A stretch of DNA of 64,000 nt from Pseudobutyrivibrio ruminis HUN009. GTDB lineage: Bacteria > Bacillota > Clostridia > Lachnospirales > Lachnospiraceae. This document shows, piece after piece, positions 7,974 through 16,823 of this stretch (position 1 is the first letter of the stretch; the number at the start of each line of letters is the position of its first letter). Made by a program: the position numbers and the translations under genes. The notes under the pieces are model-generated. The model was not told the origin of the DNA. It made no database searches and saw only the letters and a program-made list of their open reading frames with translations. The DNA lies in NCBI RefSeq assembly GCF_000703005.1, contig NZ_JNLH01000001.1, positions 2,039,001 to 2,103,000 on the forward strand. Reading direction: 5' to 3'.

Positions 7974-10055
7974 ATGAAGACATTTACAATGGATTTGGCT
8001 GGTAGAACACTTCGTGTTGATATCGGCAGAGTTGCTGCACAGGCTAATGGAGCAGCATTTATTCAGTATGGTGAGACTACAGTTCTTTCAACTGCAACTG
8101 CATCAGACAAGCCTAGGGATGGTATCGATTTCTTCCCACTCTCTGTTGAGTTTGAAGAAAAGACATATGCTGTTGGTAAAATCCCTGGTGGTTTCAACAA
8201 GAGAGAAGGTAAGGCATCTGAGAACTCAGTTCTTACATCTCGTGTTATCGATAGACCTATGCGTCCACTTTTCCCAAAGGACTATCGTAATGACGTAACA
8301 CTTAACAACATGGTTATGTCAGTAGATCCACAGTGTCGTCCTGAGCTTGTTGCTATGCTCGGCGCTGCTATTGCTACATGTATTTCAGATATCCCATTTG
8401 ATGGCCCTTGCGCTATGACACAGATGGGTATGATTGATGGAGAGTTTATCGTAAACCCTTCACAGGAGCAGTGGGATAAGGGGGACCTTAAGCTTACAGT
8501 TGCTTCTACAAGAGAAAAGGTTATCATGATCGAAGCTGGCGCAAACATCATCCCTGAGGACAAGATGATTGAAGCTATCTATAAGTGTCATGATGTTAAC
8601 CAGACAGTTATCGCATTCATCGACGAGATGGTTAAGGAATGCGGTAAGCCAAAGCATGAGTATACATCATGCGCAATCCCTGAGGAGCTCTTCGCAAAGA
8701 TGAAGGAAATCGTTACTCCTGAGGAAATGGAAGGTGCTGTATTCACAGACGAGAAGCAGGTTCGTGAGGAAAATATCCGTCAGATCACAGAGCGTCTTGA
8801 AGAAGCATTTGCTGATAACGAAGAATGGCTTGCTGTTCTTGGTGAGGCAATTTACCAGTACGAGAAAAAGACAGTACGTAAGATGATTCTTAAGGATCAC
8901 AAGCGTCCAGATGGTCGTGAGATCACACAGATTCGTCCACTTGCTGCAGAAGTAGATATTATTCCACGTGTTCATGGTTCTTCTATGTTCACTCGTGGTC
9001 AAACACAGATTTGTGACGTTGTAACTCTTGCACCTCTTTCAGAGGCTCAGAAGATTGATGGCCTTGATCCATTCGTTACTGAGAAGAGATACATGCATCA
9101 CTACAACTTCCCTGCATACTCAGTAGGTGAGACAAAGCCTTCTAGAGGACCAGGACGTAGAGAAATTGGACACGGTGCACTTGCAGAGAGAGCACTTCTT
9201 CCAGTACTTCCTACACCAGAAGAATTCCCATATGCAATCCGTGCTGTATCTGAGACATTCGAGTCAAATGGTTCTACATCAATGGCTTCAACATGTGCTT
9301 CATGTATGTCACTTATGGCAGCTGGTGTACCTATTAAGGCTATGGTTGCTGGTATTTCTTGTGGTCTTGTTACAGGCGATACAGATGACGATTTCGTTCT
9401 TCTTACAGATATCCAGGGTCTTGAAGATTTCTTCGGCGACATGGACTTCAAGGTAACAGGTACAAAAGAAGGTATCACAGCTATCCAGATGGATATCAAG
9501 ATTCACGGTCTTACACGTCCAATCGTTGAGGGTGCTATCGCTCGTTGCCGCGAGGCTAGATTCTTCATTATGGACAACTGCATGAGCAAAGCAATCGCTG
9601 AGCCACGTAAGGAAGTTGGAGAATACGCTCCAAAGATTATCCAGCTTACAATTGATCCAGAAAAGATTGGTGATGTTGTTGGTCAGCGTGGTAAGACAAT
9701 CAATGAAATCATTGCAAGATGCGATGTTAAGATTGATATTACAGATGACGGAAACGTTTCAATTTGTGGTACAGATGCTGCAAAGATGGATGAGGCTAAG
9801 AGAATGATTGAAATCATCACAACTGATTTTGAGCAGGGTCAGATCCTCACAGGTAAGGTTGTAAGCATCAAGGAATTCGGTGCATTTATCGAGTTCGCTC
9901 CAGGCAAGGAAGGAATGGTACACATTTCTAAGATTGCTAAGGAAAGAATTGACAGAGTAGAAGATGTTCTTACTCTTGGCGATACTGTTAAGGTTGTATG
10001 CCTTGGTAAGGACAAGATGGGACGCATCAGCTTCTCTATTAAGGATGTTCAGTAA
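7974..10055 (+). CDS. pnp: Polyribonucleotide nucleotidyltransferase (PNPase)
   Basis: 693 residues from ATG 7974, preceded by GAAGGAG; a TTG five codons earlier lies in that Shine-Dalgarno and is rejected. It is a 3'-5' phosphorolytic exoribonuclease acting in mRNA decay. Domains in order are a first RNase PH core, an alpha-helical linker, a second RNase PH core (FTRGQTQ near residue 345, then GPGRREIGHG near 395), a KH domain (IGDVVGQRGKTINEI near 565) and a C-terminal S1 domain (GKVVSIKEFGAFIEF near 630). Codon use indicates high expression. Confidence 0.98.
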   Translation: MKTFTMDLAGRTLRVDIGRVAAQANGAAFIQYGETTVLSTATASDKPRDGIDFFPLSVEFEEKTYAVGKIPGGFNKREGKASENSVLTSRVIDRPMRPLFPKDYRNDVTLNNMVMSVDPQCRPELVAMLGAAIATCISDIPFDGPCAMTQMGMIDGEFIVNPSQEQWDKGDLKLTVASTREKVIMIEAGANIIPEDKMIEAIYKCHDVNQTVIAFIDEMVKECGKPKHEYTSCAIPEELFAKMKEIVTPEEMEGAVFTDEKQVREENIRQITERLEEAFADNEEWLAVLGEAIYQYEKKTVRKMILKDHKRPDGREITQIRPLAAEVDIIPRVHGSSMFTRGQTQICDVVTLAPLSEAQKIDGLDPFVTEKRYMHHYNFPAYSVGETKPSRGPGRREIGHGALAERALLPVLPTPEEFPYAIRAVSETFESNGSTSMASTCASCMSLMAAGVPIKAMVAGISCGLVTGDTDDDFVLLTDIQGLEDFFGDMDFKVTGTKEGITAIQMDIKIHGLTRPIVEGAIARCREARFFIMDNCMSKAIAEPRKEVGEYAPKIIQLTIDPEKIGDVVGQRGKTINEIIARCDVKIDITDDGNVSICGTDAAKMDEAKRMIEIITTDFEQGQILTGKVVSIKEFGAFIEFAPGKEGMVHISKIAKERIDRVEDVLTLGDTVKVVCLGKDKMGRISFSIKDVQ

Positions 10056-10071
10056 AATTAGATTTTATTTG

Positions 10072-10100
10072 GCGCCTGACATTAGTCAGGCGCATTTTTT
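10072..10100 (+). terminator. Intrinsic terminator after pnp
   Basis: A perfect 9-bp stem GCGCCTGAC/GTCAGGCGC with an ATTA loop, followed by ATTTTTT. Confidence 0.93.
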
Positions 10101-10111
10101 AAGGAAAAACT

Positions 10112-12025
10112 ATGTTACTTAATGTTTCGCATATTTTTAAATCATTTGGAGAAGATGGCATTATAAAAGATGCCACTTTTACTGTGGATGAGGGTTCTAA
10201 AGTAGCTATCGTTGGTAACAATGGAACGGGAAAATCTACGCTATTGAAAATCATAGTTGGAGATTTGCCTGCAGATAGTGGCGAAGTTACTCTTAAAAAA
10301 GATGCAACTATGGGCTATTTAGCTCAGTACCAAGAGGATTCTTTTGGTAGTAGTATTTTGGATACAGTACTCAGTGCCCGTGAAGATTTGCTTTCCATGG
10401 AAAAACGTCTTTCAGATATGGAAATGGAGATGTCAAATCTTGATAGTAAAGATGCTGCGACTTTTATGGAAAATTATCATAAGCTACAGCATCAATTTGA
10501 TTTATTAGGTGGATATACATTTCGTTCTGAAGCTGTTGGTATTTTAAAGGGCCTTGGCTTTGAAGGGGATGATTTAAATAAAAGCATGAATGAGCTTTCT
10601 GGAGGTCAGAAGACACGGGTTAGCTTAGGACGTCTTCTTGCTTCATCACCAGATTTGCTCTTATTAGACGAGCCTATAAACCATTTGGATTTGAATTCAA
10701 TCGTGTGGTTGGAGGGATATTTATCTTCATACAAAGGCGCAGTTGTAATTGTTGCTCATGATCGATATTTTCTTGATAAAATTGTAGATCATGTTGTTGA
10801 TTTATCCTATGGACGCACTAGTGTATATACAGGAAATTACACAGCTTTTTCTGAGCAAAAGGCTTTGTATCAACTCACATATGAGCGCAGCTATGAAAAA
10901 CAGCAAAAGGAAATTGAACACCAGAAAGCTGTTATTGAAAAGCTTCAATCCTTCAACAGGGAAAAATCCATAAAAAGAGCTGAAAGCAGAAAGAAAATGC
11001 TTGATAAGATCGATATTATGGATGCACCTGATAAGGATATGCCTAGAATGCGACTTACTCTTGAGGTTGAAAAGGAAAGTGGCAAGGATGTATTAGATTT
11101 TTCTCATGTGACAAAATCATACGATGATAAAAATATCTTTACAGACCTTTCATTCGAAGTTCACAAAGGGGATAGAATCGCTATTTTAGGTGACAATGGT
11201 ACAGGAAAGACTACAATTCTTAAATGTATCAATGGTCTTACAGATTTTGAATCAGGAGAGATTCGCTTTGGTGCAAATGTTACTGTAGGATATTATGACC
11301 AGGAGCAGCAGGGGCTTACAGAGTCAAACACTATCTTTAGTGAGCTACATGATTCTTATCCTTATCTCACAGAGACTCAGGTTAGAAATACATTAGCGGC
11401 CTTTATGTTCACAGAAGATGATGTTTTTAAACGCATCAGCGAGCTGTCCGGTGGCGAGAGAGGACGTGTCTCTCTTGCAAAACTTATGCTTTCTAAGTCT
11501 AATCTTTTAATCCTTGATGAGCCTACAAACCATCTTGATATGGATTCGAAAGAAATGCTTGAGGAAGCACTTAACGAATATGACGGAACTTTGCTTTATG
11601 TAAGTCACGATAGATATTTTGTTAACCGTACTGCAAATATGATTCTTGAACTTTCAGATGGTCATCTTACAAAGTATCTTGGCAATTACGATGATTATAT
11701 TGTCAAGAAGGAACAACTCTCTGCAGCAAATGTTGCTTCAATCCAGGAATCTGTAGTAGACTCTAACGCTACAGCTGCAAAGCTTGATTTTAAAGAACAA
11801 AAGAGAATTGAAGCGGAAAAGAGAAAGCTTCAAAACAAAATCTCAAAAATCGAAGAAGAGATAGAAAAACTAGAAGAAAAAAAGGCAAAGATTCAAGACG
11901 AATTCTTAAAGCCAGAGAATATGACAAATTCTGCAAAGCTCAACGAATTAACTGCTGAACAGAATGAAATAGATTCTAAATTGGAAGATTTATATTCTCA
12001 GTGGGAGGAGTTAAGTTTATCTTAA
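10112..12025 (+). CDS. ABC-F family ATPase (YdiF/Uup-like)
   Basis: 637 residues with two ABC cassettes and no membrane segment, the ABC-F layout. The first cassette has Walker A GNNGTGKS (about 35), signature LSGGQKTRVSL and Walker B LLLLDEPINHLD. The second has GDNGTGKT, LSGGERGRVSL and LDEPTNHLD. A charged linker joins them and a lysine/glutamate-rich coiled coil ends the protein (about 560-635), as in YdiF and Uup. Such proteins act at the ribosomal E site or in antibiotic resistance; the exact role cannot be told. The first D-loop reads EPIN where EPTN is usual. It lies directly after the pnp terminator. Confidence 0.9.
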   Translation: MLLNVSHIFKSFGEDGIIKDATFTVDEGSKVAIVGNNGTGKSTLLKIIVGDLPADSGEVTLKKDATMGYLAQYQEDSFGSSILDTVLSAREDLLSMEKRLSDMEMEMSNLDSKDAATFMENYHKLQHQFDLLGGYTFRSEAVGILKGLGFEGDDLNKSMNELSGGQKTRVSLGRLLASSPDLLLLDEPINHLDLNSIVWLEGYLSSYKGAVVIVAHDRYFLDKIVDHVVDLSYGRTSVYTGNYTAFSEQKALYQLTYERSYEKQQKEIEHQKAVIEKLQSFNREKSIKRAESRKKMLDKIDIMDAPDKDMPRMRLTLEVEKESGKDVLDFSHVTKSYDDKNIFTDLSFEVHKGDRIAILGDNGTGKTTILKCINGLTDFESGEIRFGANVTVGYYDQEQQGLTESNTIFSELHDSYPYLTETQVRNTLAAFMFTEDDVFKRISELSGGERGRVSLAKLMLSKSNLLILDEPTNHLDMDSKEMLEEALNEYDGTLLYVSHDRYFVNRTANMILELSDGHLTKYLGNYDDYIVKKEQLSAANVASIQESVVDSNATAAKLDFKEQKRIEAEKRKLQNKISKIEEEIEKLEEKKAKIQDEFLKPENMTNSAKLNELTAEQNEIDSKLEDLYSQWEELSLS

Positions 12026-12039
12026 GCATGTATAAGTCT

Positions 12040-12057
12040 TTGTTAAAATCTTGACAT
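12040..12057. promoter_or_regulatory. Candidate Rex operator at the rex promoter
   Basis: TTGTTAAaatcTTGACAT matches the Rex consensus TTGTTAA-N4-TTAACAA in 12 of 14 defined positions. The right half is also the -35 hexamer of the rex promoter, so bound Rex would block RNA polymerase. Autocontrol by Rex is known in other Firmicutes. Confidence 0.75.
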
Positions 12058-12079
12058 AGTTTTTGTGTGATTTTATAAT
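12051..12079 (+). promoter_or_regulatory. Consensus sigma-A promoter of rex
   Basis: TTGACA-N17-TATAAT, perfect in both hexamers and in spacing. The leader is about 27 nt. Confidence 0.93.
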
Positions 12080-12113
12080 TAAGATTGAAAATTGTAATTA
12101 GGAGGTATATGGG

Positions 12114-12740
12114 TTGGATAAACAGATTTCACAAGCAGTCATCAGAAGACTTCCTAGGTACTACAGATATTTGGGCGAACTTTTAGACGATGGTGTTGAA
12201 AGAATTTCATCAAATGATTTAAGTAAGAGAATGCATGTTACAGCATCTCAGATTAGACAGGATCTTAACAACTTTGGTGGTTTTGGTCAGCAGGGTTATG
12301 GATATAATGTTGCATATTTACATGATGAAATAGGAAATATCTTGGGAGTTAACGAAACACATAATGTTATCGTTATTGGCGCTGGTAACTTGGGCCAGGC
12401 TATTGCAGGTTATGTTAAATTTGAGCGTGTAGGTTTTAAAATTATTGGATTATTTGATGTTAATCCTGAGCTTAAAGGCAAATTAGTTAGAGACATTCCT
12501 GTTCAGATGCTTGATGAGCTTCCAGAATTCATTAAACATAATGATGTGGAAATTGCAGCTTTAACATTGCCTAAGTCAAACGCGAGATCTACAGCATTAA
12601 AGCTTGTTTCACTAGGCGTACATGCTATTTGGAACTTTGCTCATGTTGATTTAGATGATATTCCTGATGTTATTATAGAAAATGTTCATTTATCAGATAG
12701 TTTGATGCAACTTTCTTATAACATTACTCAACAGAAGTAG
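12114..12740 (+). CDS. rex: Redox-sensing transcriptional repressor Rex
   Basis: 208 residues. The start is TTG 12114, 8 nt after GGAGG. The N-terminal winged helix (about 1-80) contains RRLPRYYRYL and the recognition segment TASQIRQDLNNFGGFG. The Rossmann domain begins VIVIGAGNLGQAI near residue 86. The C-terminal domain-swapped helix is also recognisable. Rex senses NADH/NAD+ and represses fermentation and redox genes. It has its own consensus promoter overlapped by a Rex-like operator. The next gene starts 10 nt after its stop. Confidence 0.97.
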   Translation: MDKQISQAVIRRLPRYYRYLGELLDDGVERISSNDLSKRMHVTASQIRQDLNNFGGFGQQGYGYNVAYLHDEIGNILGVNETHNVIVIGAGNLGQAIAGYVKFERVGFKIIGLFDVNPELKGKLVRDIPVQMLDELPEFIKHNDVEIAALTLPKSNARSTALKLVSLGVHAIWNFAHVDLDDIPDVIIENVHLSDSLMQLSYNITQQK

Positions 12741-12750
12741 GTGAATGTAT

Positions 12751-13509
12751 ATGGCGGACAGGGATTTTACAACTGCCATTTCCAAAATCAAGGTTCCTAT
12801 GCTTATTTTGGATCAGAAATGGCATAGACTTTTTGCATTAGGCGGAAAGCCTGAACAGGTTAAAGAGCTTGAAAAGCAGGAAAATGACTTACTGAAACGT
12901 GAAGCTGAGCTGAAAAAGGAACTTAAAGACCTTAAGAAGGTTAAAGAAAACTTGATGGCTTCGGTTATGTCCAATATGGAAGGAACTTCTGATCTGGTTT
13001 CAAAGAAGCTTGATGATGATAAAAGACTTTTAGAAGAATGCAAGGAACGCATCGAATCAAACGAAGAAGAGTTGAGCGAGCTCCCACAGAAGACAGATGA
13101 TGTTAACCGAGAGCTGATGTTGGCAACAATGGATTATTGCTACGATAAACTTCGTACTAATTCCACAGAGGCAGAGGAAATTACTAACTGGATTAAGGAT
13201 GTTAGAGTTCAGCTCAAGAAAAACGTTATTCGCAAGCATAACCGCGAGATTAACAATAAAGAGATTTACTCATATATGCATGATGTATTTGGTATGGAGG
13301 TACTAAATCTATTTGATATGCAAAATGGGGATTTCTATATTGGTACAATCGATGATAAAGGTGAGCCTGTAAAAACACCTGCAGATAAGCAGGATGAAAG
13401 TGATAAAACAGATCTTTCTGACATTCAGCTTGAAGAAGTAGATTTGGATGCAGTTTCTAAGGAAACAAAAGAAAATACTGAGGAAGCAGAGGCTTCACCT
13501 GAAGAATAG
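12751..13509 (+). CDS. Coiled-coil protein of unknown function
   Basis: 252 residues from ATG 12751, favoured over ATG 12745 because AGGTG at 12739-12743 is too close to the latter. After a short conserved-looking N-terminus (ISKIKVPMLILDQKWHRLF), a long charged coiled coil spans about residues 30-115. A more globular part follows (about 115-200) and then an acidic low-complexity tail rich in Glu and Asp. There is no signal peptide or membrane segment. It is cotranscribed with rex. I do not recognise a named family; the coiled coil suggests a scaffold or partner protein. Confidence 0.75.
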   Translation: MADRDFTTAISKIKVPMLILDQKWHRLFALGGKPEQVKELEKQENDLLKREAELKKELKDLKKVKENLMASVMSNMEGTSDLVSKKLDDDKRLLEECKERIESNEEELSELPQKTDDVNRELMLATMDYCYDKLRTNSTEAEEITNWIKDVRVQLKKNVIRKHNREINNKEIYSYMHDVFGMEVLNLFDMQNGDFYIGTIDDKGEPVKTPADKQDESDKTDLSDIQLEEVDLDAVSKETKENTEEAEASPEE

Positions 13510-13524
13510 AATTTACTGTTTTTT

Positions 13525-13560
13525 AAAAGACTAAACACCATTATGTTTAGTCTTTTTCTT
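13525..13560 (+). terminator. Intrinsic terminator closing the rex operon
   Basis: A perfect 13-bp stem AAAAGACTAAACA/TGTTTAGTCTTTT around a 6-nt loop; the right arm runs into TTTTTCTT. Confidence 0.9.
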
Positions 13561-13617
13561 GTATATATGGTATCATTATTATTGTGATAATTTACGTATT
13601 TCAAGAAAGGAGTATTT

Positions 13618-14499
13618 ATGGAAGACGGGTCCAATCCCTATTTAATTATTTTTTTGTTGGCTATTGTTGTTATTGAAGCGATAGGGCTAATTATTTTGTA
13701 CAGAAGGTCTAAGCAAGAAAATATTACCGAGGAGGATGTTATTTCTCTTGTAAATGAAGGTCATGAAGATGGCAATATCCTTGCATCTGAGGCTGCTATG
13801 ATACAGAACATTTTTGAGTTTTCTGATACAGATGCAAAAGATATCATGACTCACAGAAAAAGCATAGTTGCGGTGAATGGTGATAGTACCTTGCGAGAGG
13901 CTATAAATTTTATAAATGAGAATAATATGAGCCGTTATCCGGTTTATATTGAGGATTTAGACAATATCATTGGCATTTTACATATAAAAGATTTGCTTAC
14001 ATACTATGATAAGGATATTGATAATGTGAAAGTTAAGGATTTACATGAACTTATGTCAGTGGCTGAGTTCGTGCCTGAGACTCATGGAATCAATACTTTA
14101 TTTGCTAAAATGCAGTCCAAAAAGCGCCATATGGTGATTGTGGTTGATGAATATGGACAGGTTTCTGGGTTGCTTTCCATGGAAGATATTCTCGAGGAAA
14201 TTGTTGGAAATATTGAGGATGAGCATGATGAGGAAGAAAACTCTATTGAGGTTAAGACAGAGGATTCTTTTGTAATGGATGGAGGAACTTCTCTTGAAGA
14301 GGTTGAAGAAATCCTTGGTACAAAGTTATCTGATGATTATGAAACTCTCAATGGCTACTTAATTTCTTTAAATGGCAAGATTCCAGAAGATGGTAGTTCC
14401 TTTACTTTAGAGGACGATAATTATGTTTTTTATATTAAAAATGTATCCGATAAAGTCATAGATAGCGTATATGTTAGACGTAAAAGGCACGTTGAATAA
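13618..14499 (+). CDS. CBS-pair and CorC/HlyC-domain membrane protein
   Basis: 293 residues. One N-terminal transmembrane helix (about 8-28) is followed by a linker and a tandem CBS pair. The first CBS begins at DIMTHRKSIVAV; the second includes RHMVIVVDEYGQVSGLLSMED. A CorC/HlyC transporter-associated domain lies at the C-terminus (about 225-290). Full-length relatives (CorC, YtfL, TlyC) have a DUF21 membrane domain of three or four helices, reduced here to one helix. Relatives take part in Mg2+/Co2+ export, but this short form could be purely regulatory. A GAAAGGAG site precedes the ATG. Confidence 0.85.
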   Translation: MEDGSNPYLIIFLLAIVVIEAIGLIILYRRSKQENITEEDVISLVNEGHEDGNILASEAAMIQNIFEFSDTDAKDIMTHRKSIVAVNGDSTLREAINFINENNMSRYPVYIEDLDNIIGILHIKDLLTYYDKDIDNVKVKDLHELMSVAEFVPETHGINTLFAKMQSKKRHMVIVVDEYGQVSGLLSMEDILEEIVGNIEDEHDEEENSIEVKTEDSFVMDGGTSLEEVEEILGTKLSDDYETLNGYLISLNGKIPEDGSSFTLEDDNYVFYIKNVSDKVIDSVYVRRKRHVE

Positions 14500-14520
14500 A
14501 AGGCCGTGATTTGTTATAAT
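14492..14520 (+). promoter_or_regulatory. Sigma-A promoter of yebC
   Basis: TTGAAT at 14492-14497, a 17-nt spacer and TATAAT at 14515-14520. The -35 overlaps the 3' end of the upstream gene. Confidence 0.8.
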
Positions 14521-14558
14521 TTTTTGAGATTTAGAATAGAAAAGAGGTATATAATTTT

Positions 14559-15287
14559 ATGTCAGGACATTCAAAGTTCGCAAATATTAAGCACAAAAAA
14601 GAAAAGAATGATGCTGCAAAGGGTAAGATTTTTACAATAATTGGTCGTGAGATCGCTGTAGCAGTTAAGGAAGGCGGCCCAGACCCTAATAATAATTCTA
14701 AGCTTCGTGATGTTATTGCTAAAGCAAAGGCTAATAATGTACCAAATGCTACAATTGAAAATGGTATCAAGAAGGCTGCTGGTAATGCAGATGCTGTAAA
14801 TTATGAGTCTGTTACATACGAAGGATATGGTCCTAACGGTACAGCTATTATCGTAGACTGTCTTACAGACAATCGTAACCGTACAGCTGCTAATGTTCGT
14901 TCAGCATTTACAAAGGGTGGCGGAAGCATCGGTACACCAGGTTGCGTATCTTTTATGTTTGATAATAAGGGGCAGATTATCGTTTCTAAAGAGGATTGCT
15001 CTATGGAAGCTGATGATCTTATGATGATTGCACTTGATGCAGGTGCAGAAGATTTCTCTGAGGAAGAGGATTGCTTCGAAATCTACACAGCTCCAGAGGA
15101 TTTCTCTGCTGTTAGAGAAGCTCTTGAGGCTGAAAACATTCCTATGGCTGATGCTGAGGTTACAATGATTCCTCAGACATATGTTGATCTTACAGATGAG
15201 CAGGATCTCTACAAAATCAACAAGATTCTTGACCTTCTTGATGATGACGATGATGTTCAGAACGTTTATCACAACTGGAATGAATAA
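14559..15287 (+). CDS. yebC: YebC/PmpR family protein (TACO1 family)
   Basis: 242 residues, normal length. It begins MSGHSKFANIKHKKEKNDAAKGKIF and has RNRTAANVRSAFTKGGG near residue 110, both diagnostic. Members were described as DNA-binding regulators. Recent work links some to relief of ribosome stalling at proline stretches, as for mitochondrial TACO1. It is cytoplasmic. It lies 24 nt before glgA and may be read with it, although its own promoter suggests it leads the unit. Confidence 0.95.
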   Translation: MSGHSKFANIKHKKEKNDAAKGKIFTIIGREIAVAVKEGGPDPNNNSKLRDVIAKAKANNVPNATIENGIKKAAGNADAVNYESVTYEGYGPNGTAIIVDCLTDNRNRTAANVRSAFTKGGGSIGTPGCVSFMFDNKGQIIVSKEDCSMEADDLMMIALDAGAEDFSEEEDCFEIYTAPEDFSAVREALEAENIPMADAEVTMIPQTYVDLTDEQDLYKINKILDLLDDDDDVQNVYHNWNE

Positions 15288-15311
15288 ATAAAAATTGAGG
15301 GGTTTATAATT

Positions 15312-16760
15312 ATGAATAAGATACTTTTCGCTGCTAGCGAGTGCGTTCCATTTGTCAAGACCGGCGGATTGGCAGATGTTTGTGGAGCACTTCCTAAGGA
15401 ATTCTCAAAGGAGTACTTCGATGTAAGGGTTGTTTTGCCTTACTACACATTTATTCCTGAGAAATACAAAAAGGACTTCAAGTTCTTGACTAGCTTCCAA
15501 ATGAACATGGGACCACTTGTAGGTACACGATATGTTGGCGTTTTTGAATATGAATTAGATGGGGTTACATATTACTTCATTGACAATCATGATTACTTCG
15601 ATTGTTTCTATCCTTATTCTGAGGATAGATGGGATCTTGAAAAGTTTATATTCTTTGATAAGGCTGTTTTATCAATGCTTCCACTTATCGGATTCCAGCC
15701 AAATCTTATTCATTGTCATGATTGGCAGACAGGCTTTATTCCTGTTTATTTAAAGAATGATTTCCAGGGAGATCAGTTCTTCTGGGGAATGAAATCAGTC
15801 ATGACCATTCACAACCTTAAGTTCCAAGGTATGTGGGACACAAAGACAGTAGCAGGTATTTCTGGTTTATCTATGAACTTATTCACTCCGGATAAGCTTG
15901 AATACAAAAAATGCGGAAATATGCTTAAGGGGGGTCTTGTTTACGCAGACTATATCACAACTGTTTCTGCAACCTACTGTGATGAAATTCAGACCCCATA
16001 CTATGGAGAGGGCTTAGATGGCTTACTTCGTGCTCGTCATTACGATATGCAGGGCATTGTCAATGGCATTGATAACGATGTATATGATCCTTCTAAGGAC
16101 TCTAAAATCTATAAAAACTTTGATGTTTCTACATTCCGTAAAAACAAAAAGGTTAATAAGGCAAAGCTTCAAGCTGATTTAGGTCTTGAAGTAGATCCTA
16201 AGAAATACATGATCGGCCTTATTTCTAGACTTACAGATCAAAAAGGCCTTGATCTTATCAATTATTGCATTGAAGGAATAGTTGATGATTTTACTCAGCT
16301 TGTTGTTATTGGCACAGGCGAGTCTAAGTACGAGAATATGTTCAGGCATTATGCATGGAAATATCCAGAGAAGATTTCAGCTAATATTTGTTATGATGAT
16401 AATCTTGCTCACAAGCTTTATGCGGCAGCGGACGCATTTTTAATGCCTTCACGATTTGAGCCATGCGGCTTGACACAGCTTATTTCATTTAGATATGGAA
16501 CAGTTCCAATTGTTCGTGAGACAGGTGGTCTTAGCGATACAGTTGAAGCTTTTGACGAGTACAAAAAGACTGGAGATGGATTCTCATTTGCAAATTACAA
16601 TGGAGATGAGCTCCTTAATACTGTAAATTACAGTAAGTTTGTATTTTTCGATAAAAAAACTCAATGGAATAAAATGGTTGAGCGTGGCATGAACAAGAAC
16701 TATTCTTGGGCAGTTCAGAAAGAAAAATACGAAAATATTTATAACTATTTGATAGGTTAA
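15312..16760 (+). CDS. glgA: Glycogen synthase (ADP-glucose type, GT5)
   Basis: 482 residues, typical GlgA. It extends alpha-1,4-glucan from ADP-glucose. The N-terminal KTGGLADVCGALPKE motif binds ADP-glucose. The C-terminal GT-B domain has GLISRLTDQKGLDL near residue 300, and FEPCGLTQL followed by VRETGGLSDTV near residues 382-405. No glgB, glgC, glgD or glgP is next to it, so the gene is separated from the rest of the pathway. A GAGGGG site precedes the ATG and a terminator follows. Confidence 0.96.
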   Translation: MNKILFAASECVPFVKTGGLADVCGALPKEFSKEYFDVRVVLPYYTFIPEKYKKDFKFLTSFQMNMGPLVGTRYVGVFEYELDGVTYYFIDNHDYFDCFYPYSEDRWDLEKFIFFDKAVLSMLPLIGFQPNLIHCHDWQTGFIPVYLKNDFQGDQFFWGMKSVMTIHNLKFQGMWDTKTVAGISGLSMNLFTPDKLEYKKCGNMLKGGLVYADYITTVSATYCDEIQTPYYGEGLDGLLRARHYDMQGIVNGIDNDVYDPSKDSKIYKNFDVSTFRKNKKVNKAKLQADLGLEVDPKKYMIGLISRLTDQKGLDLINYCIEGIVDDFTQLVVIGTGESKYENMFRHYAWKYPEKISANICYDDNLAHKLYAAADAFLMPSRFEPCGLTQLISFRYGTVPIVRETGGLSDTVEAFDEYKKTGDGFSFANYNGDELLNTVNYSKFVFFDKKTQWNKMVERGMNKNYSWAVQKEKYENIYNYLIG

Positions 16761-16775
16761 CAAATAGTAATTTAC

Positions 16776-16806
16776 AAAAGAGAATAGCTTGACTATTCTC
16801 TTTTGA
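16776..16806 (+). terminator. Intrinsic terminator after glgA
   Basis: A perfect 12-bp stem AAAAGAGAATAG/CTATTCTCTTTT with a CTTGA loop; the closing T-tract is in the stem. Confidence 0.8.
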
Positions 16807-16823
16807 TTGTAAGAGGTTATATA

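Noticed and set aside
16755..16768. Rex-like half site TTAACAAA after glgA
   Set aside because: Only one half matches; the other half and the spacing do not fit.
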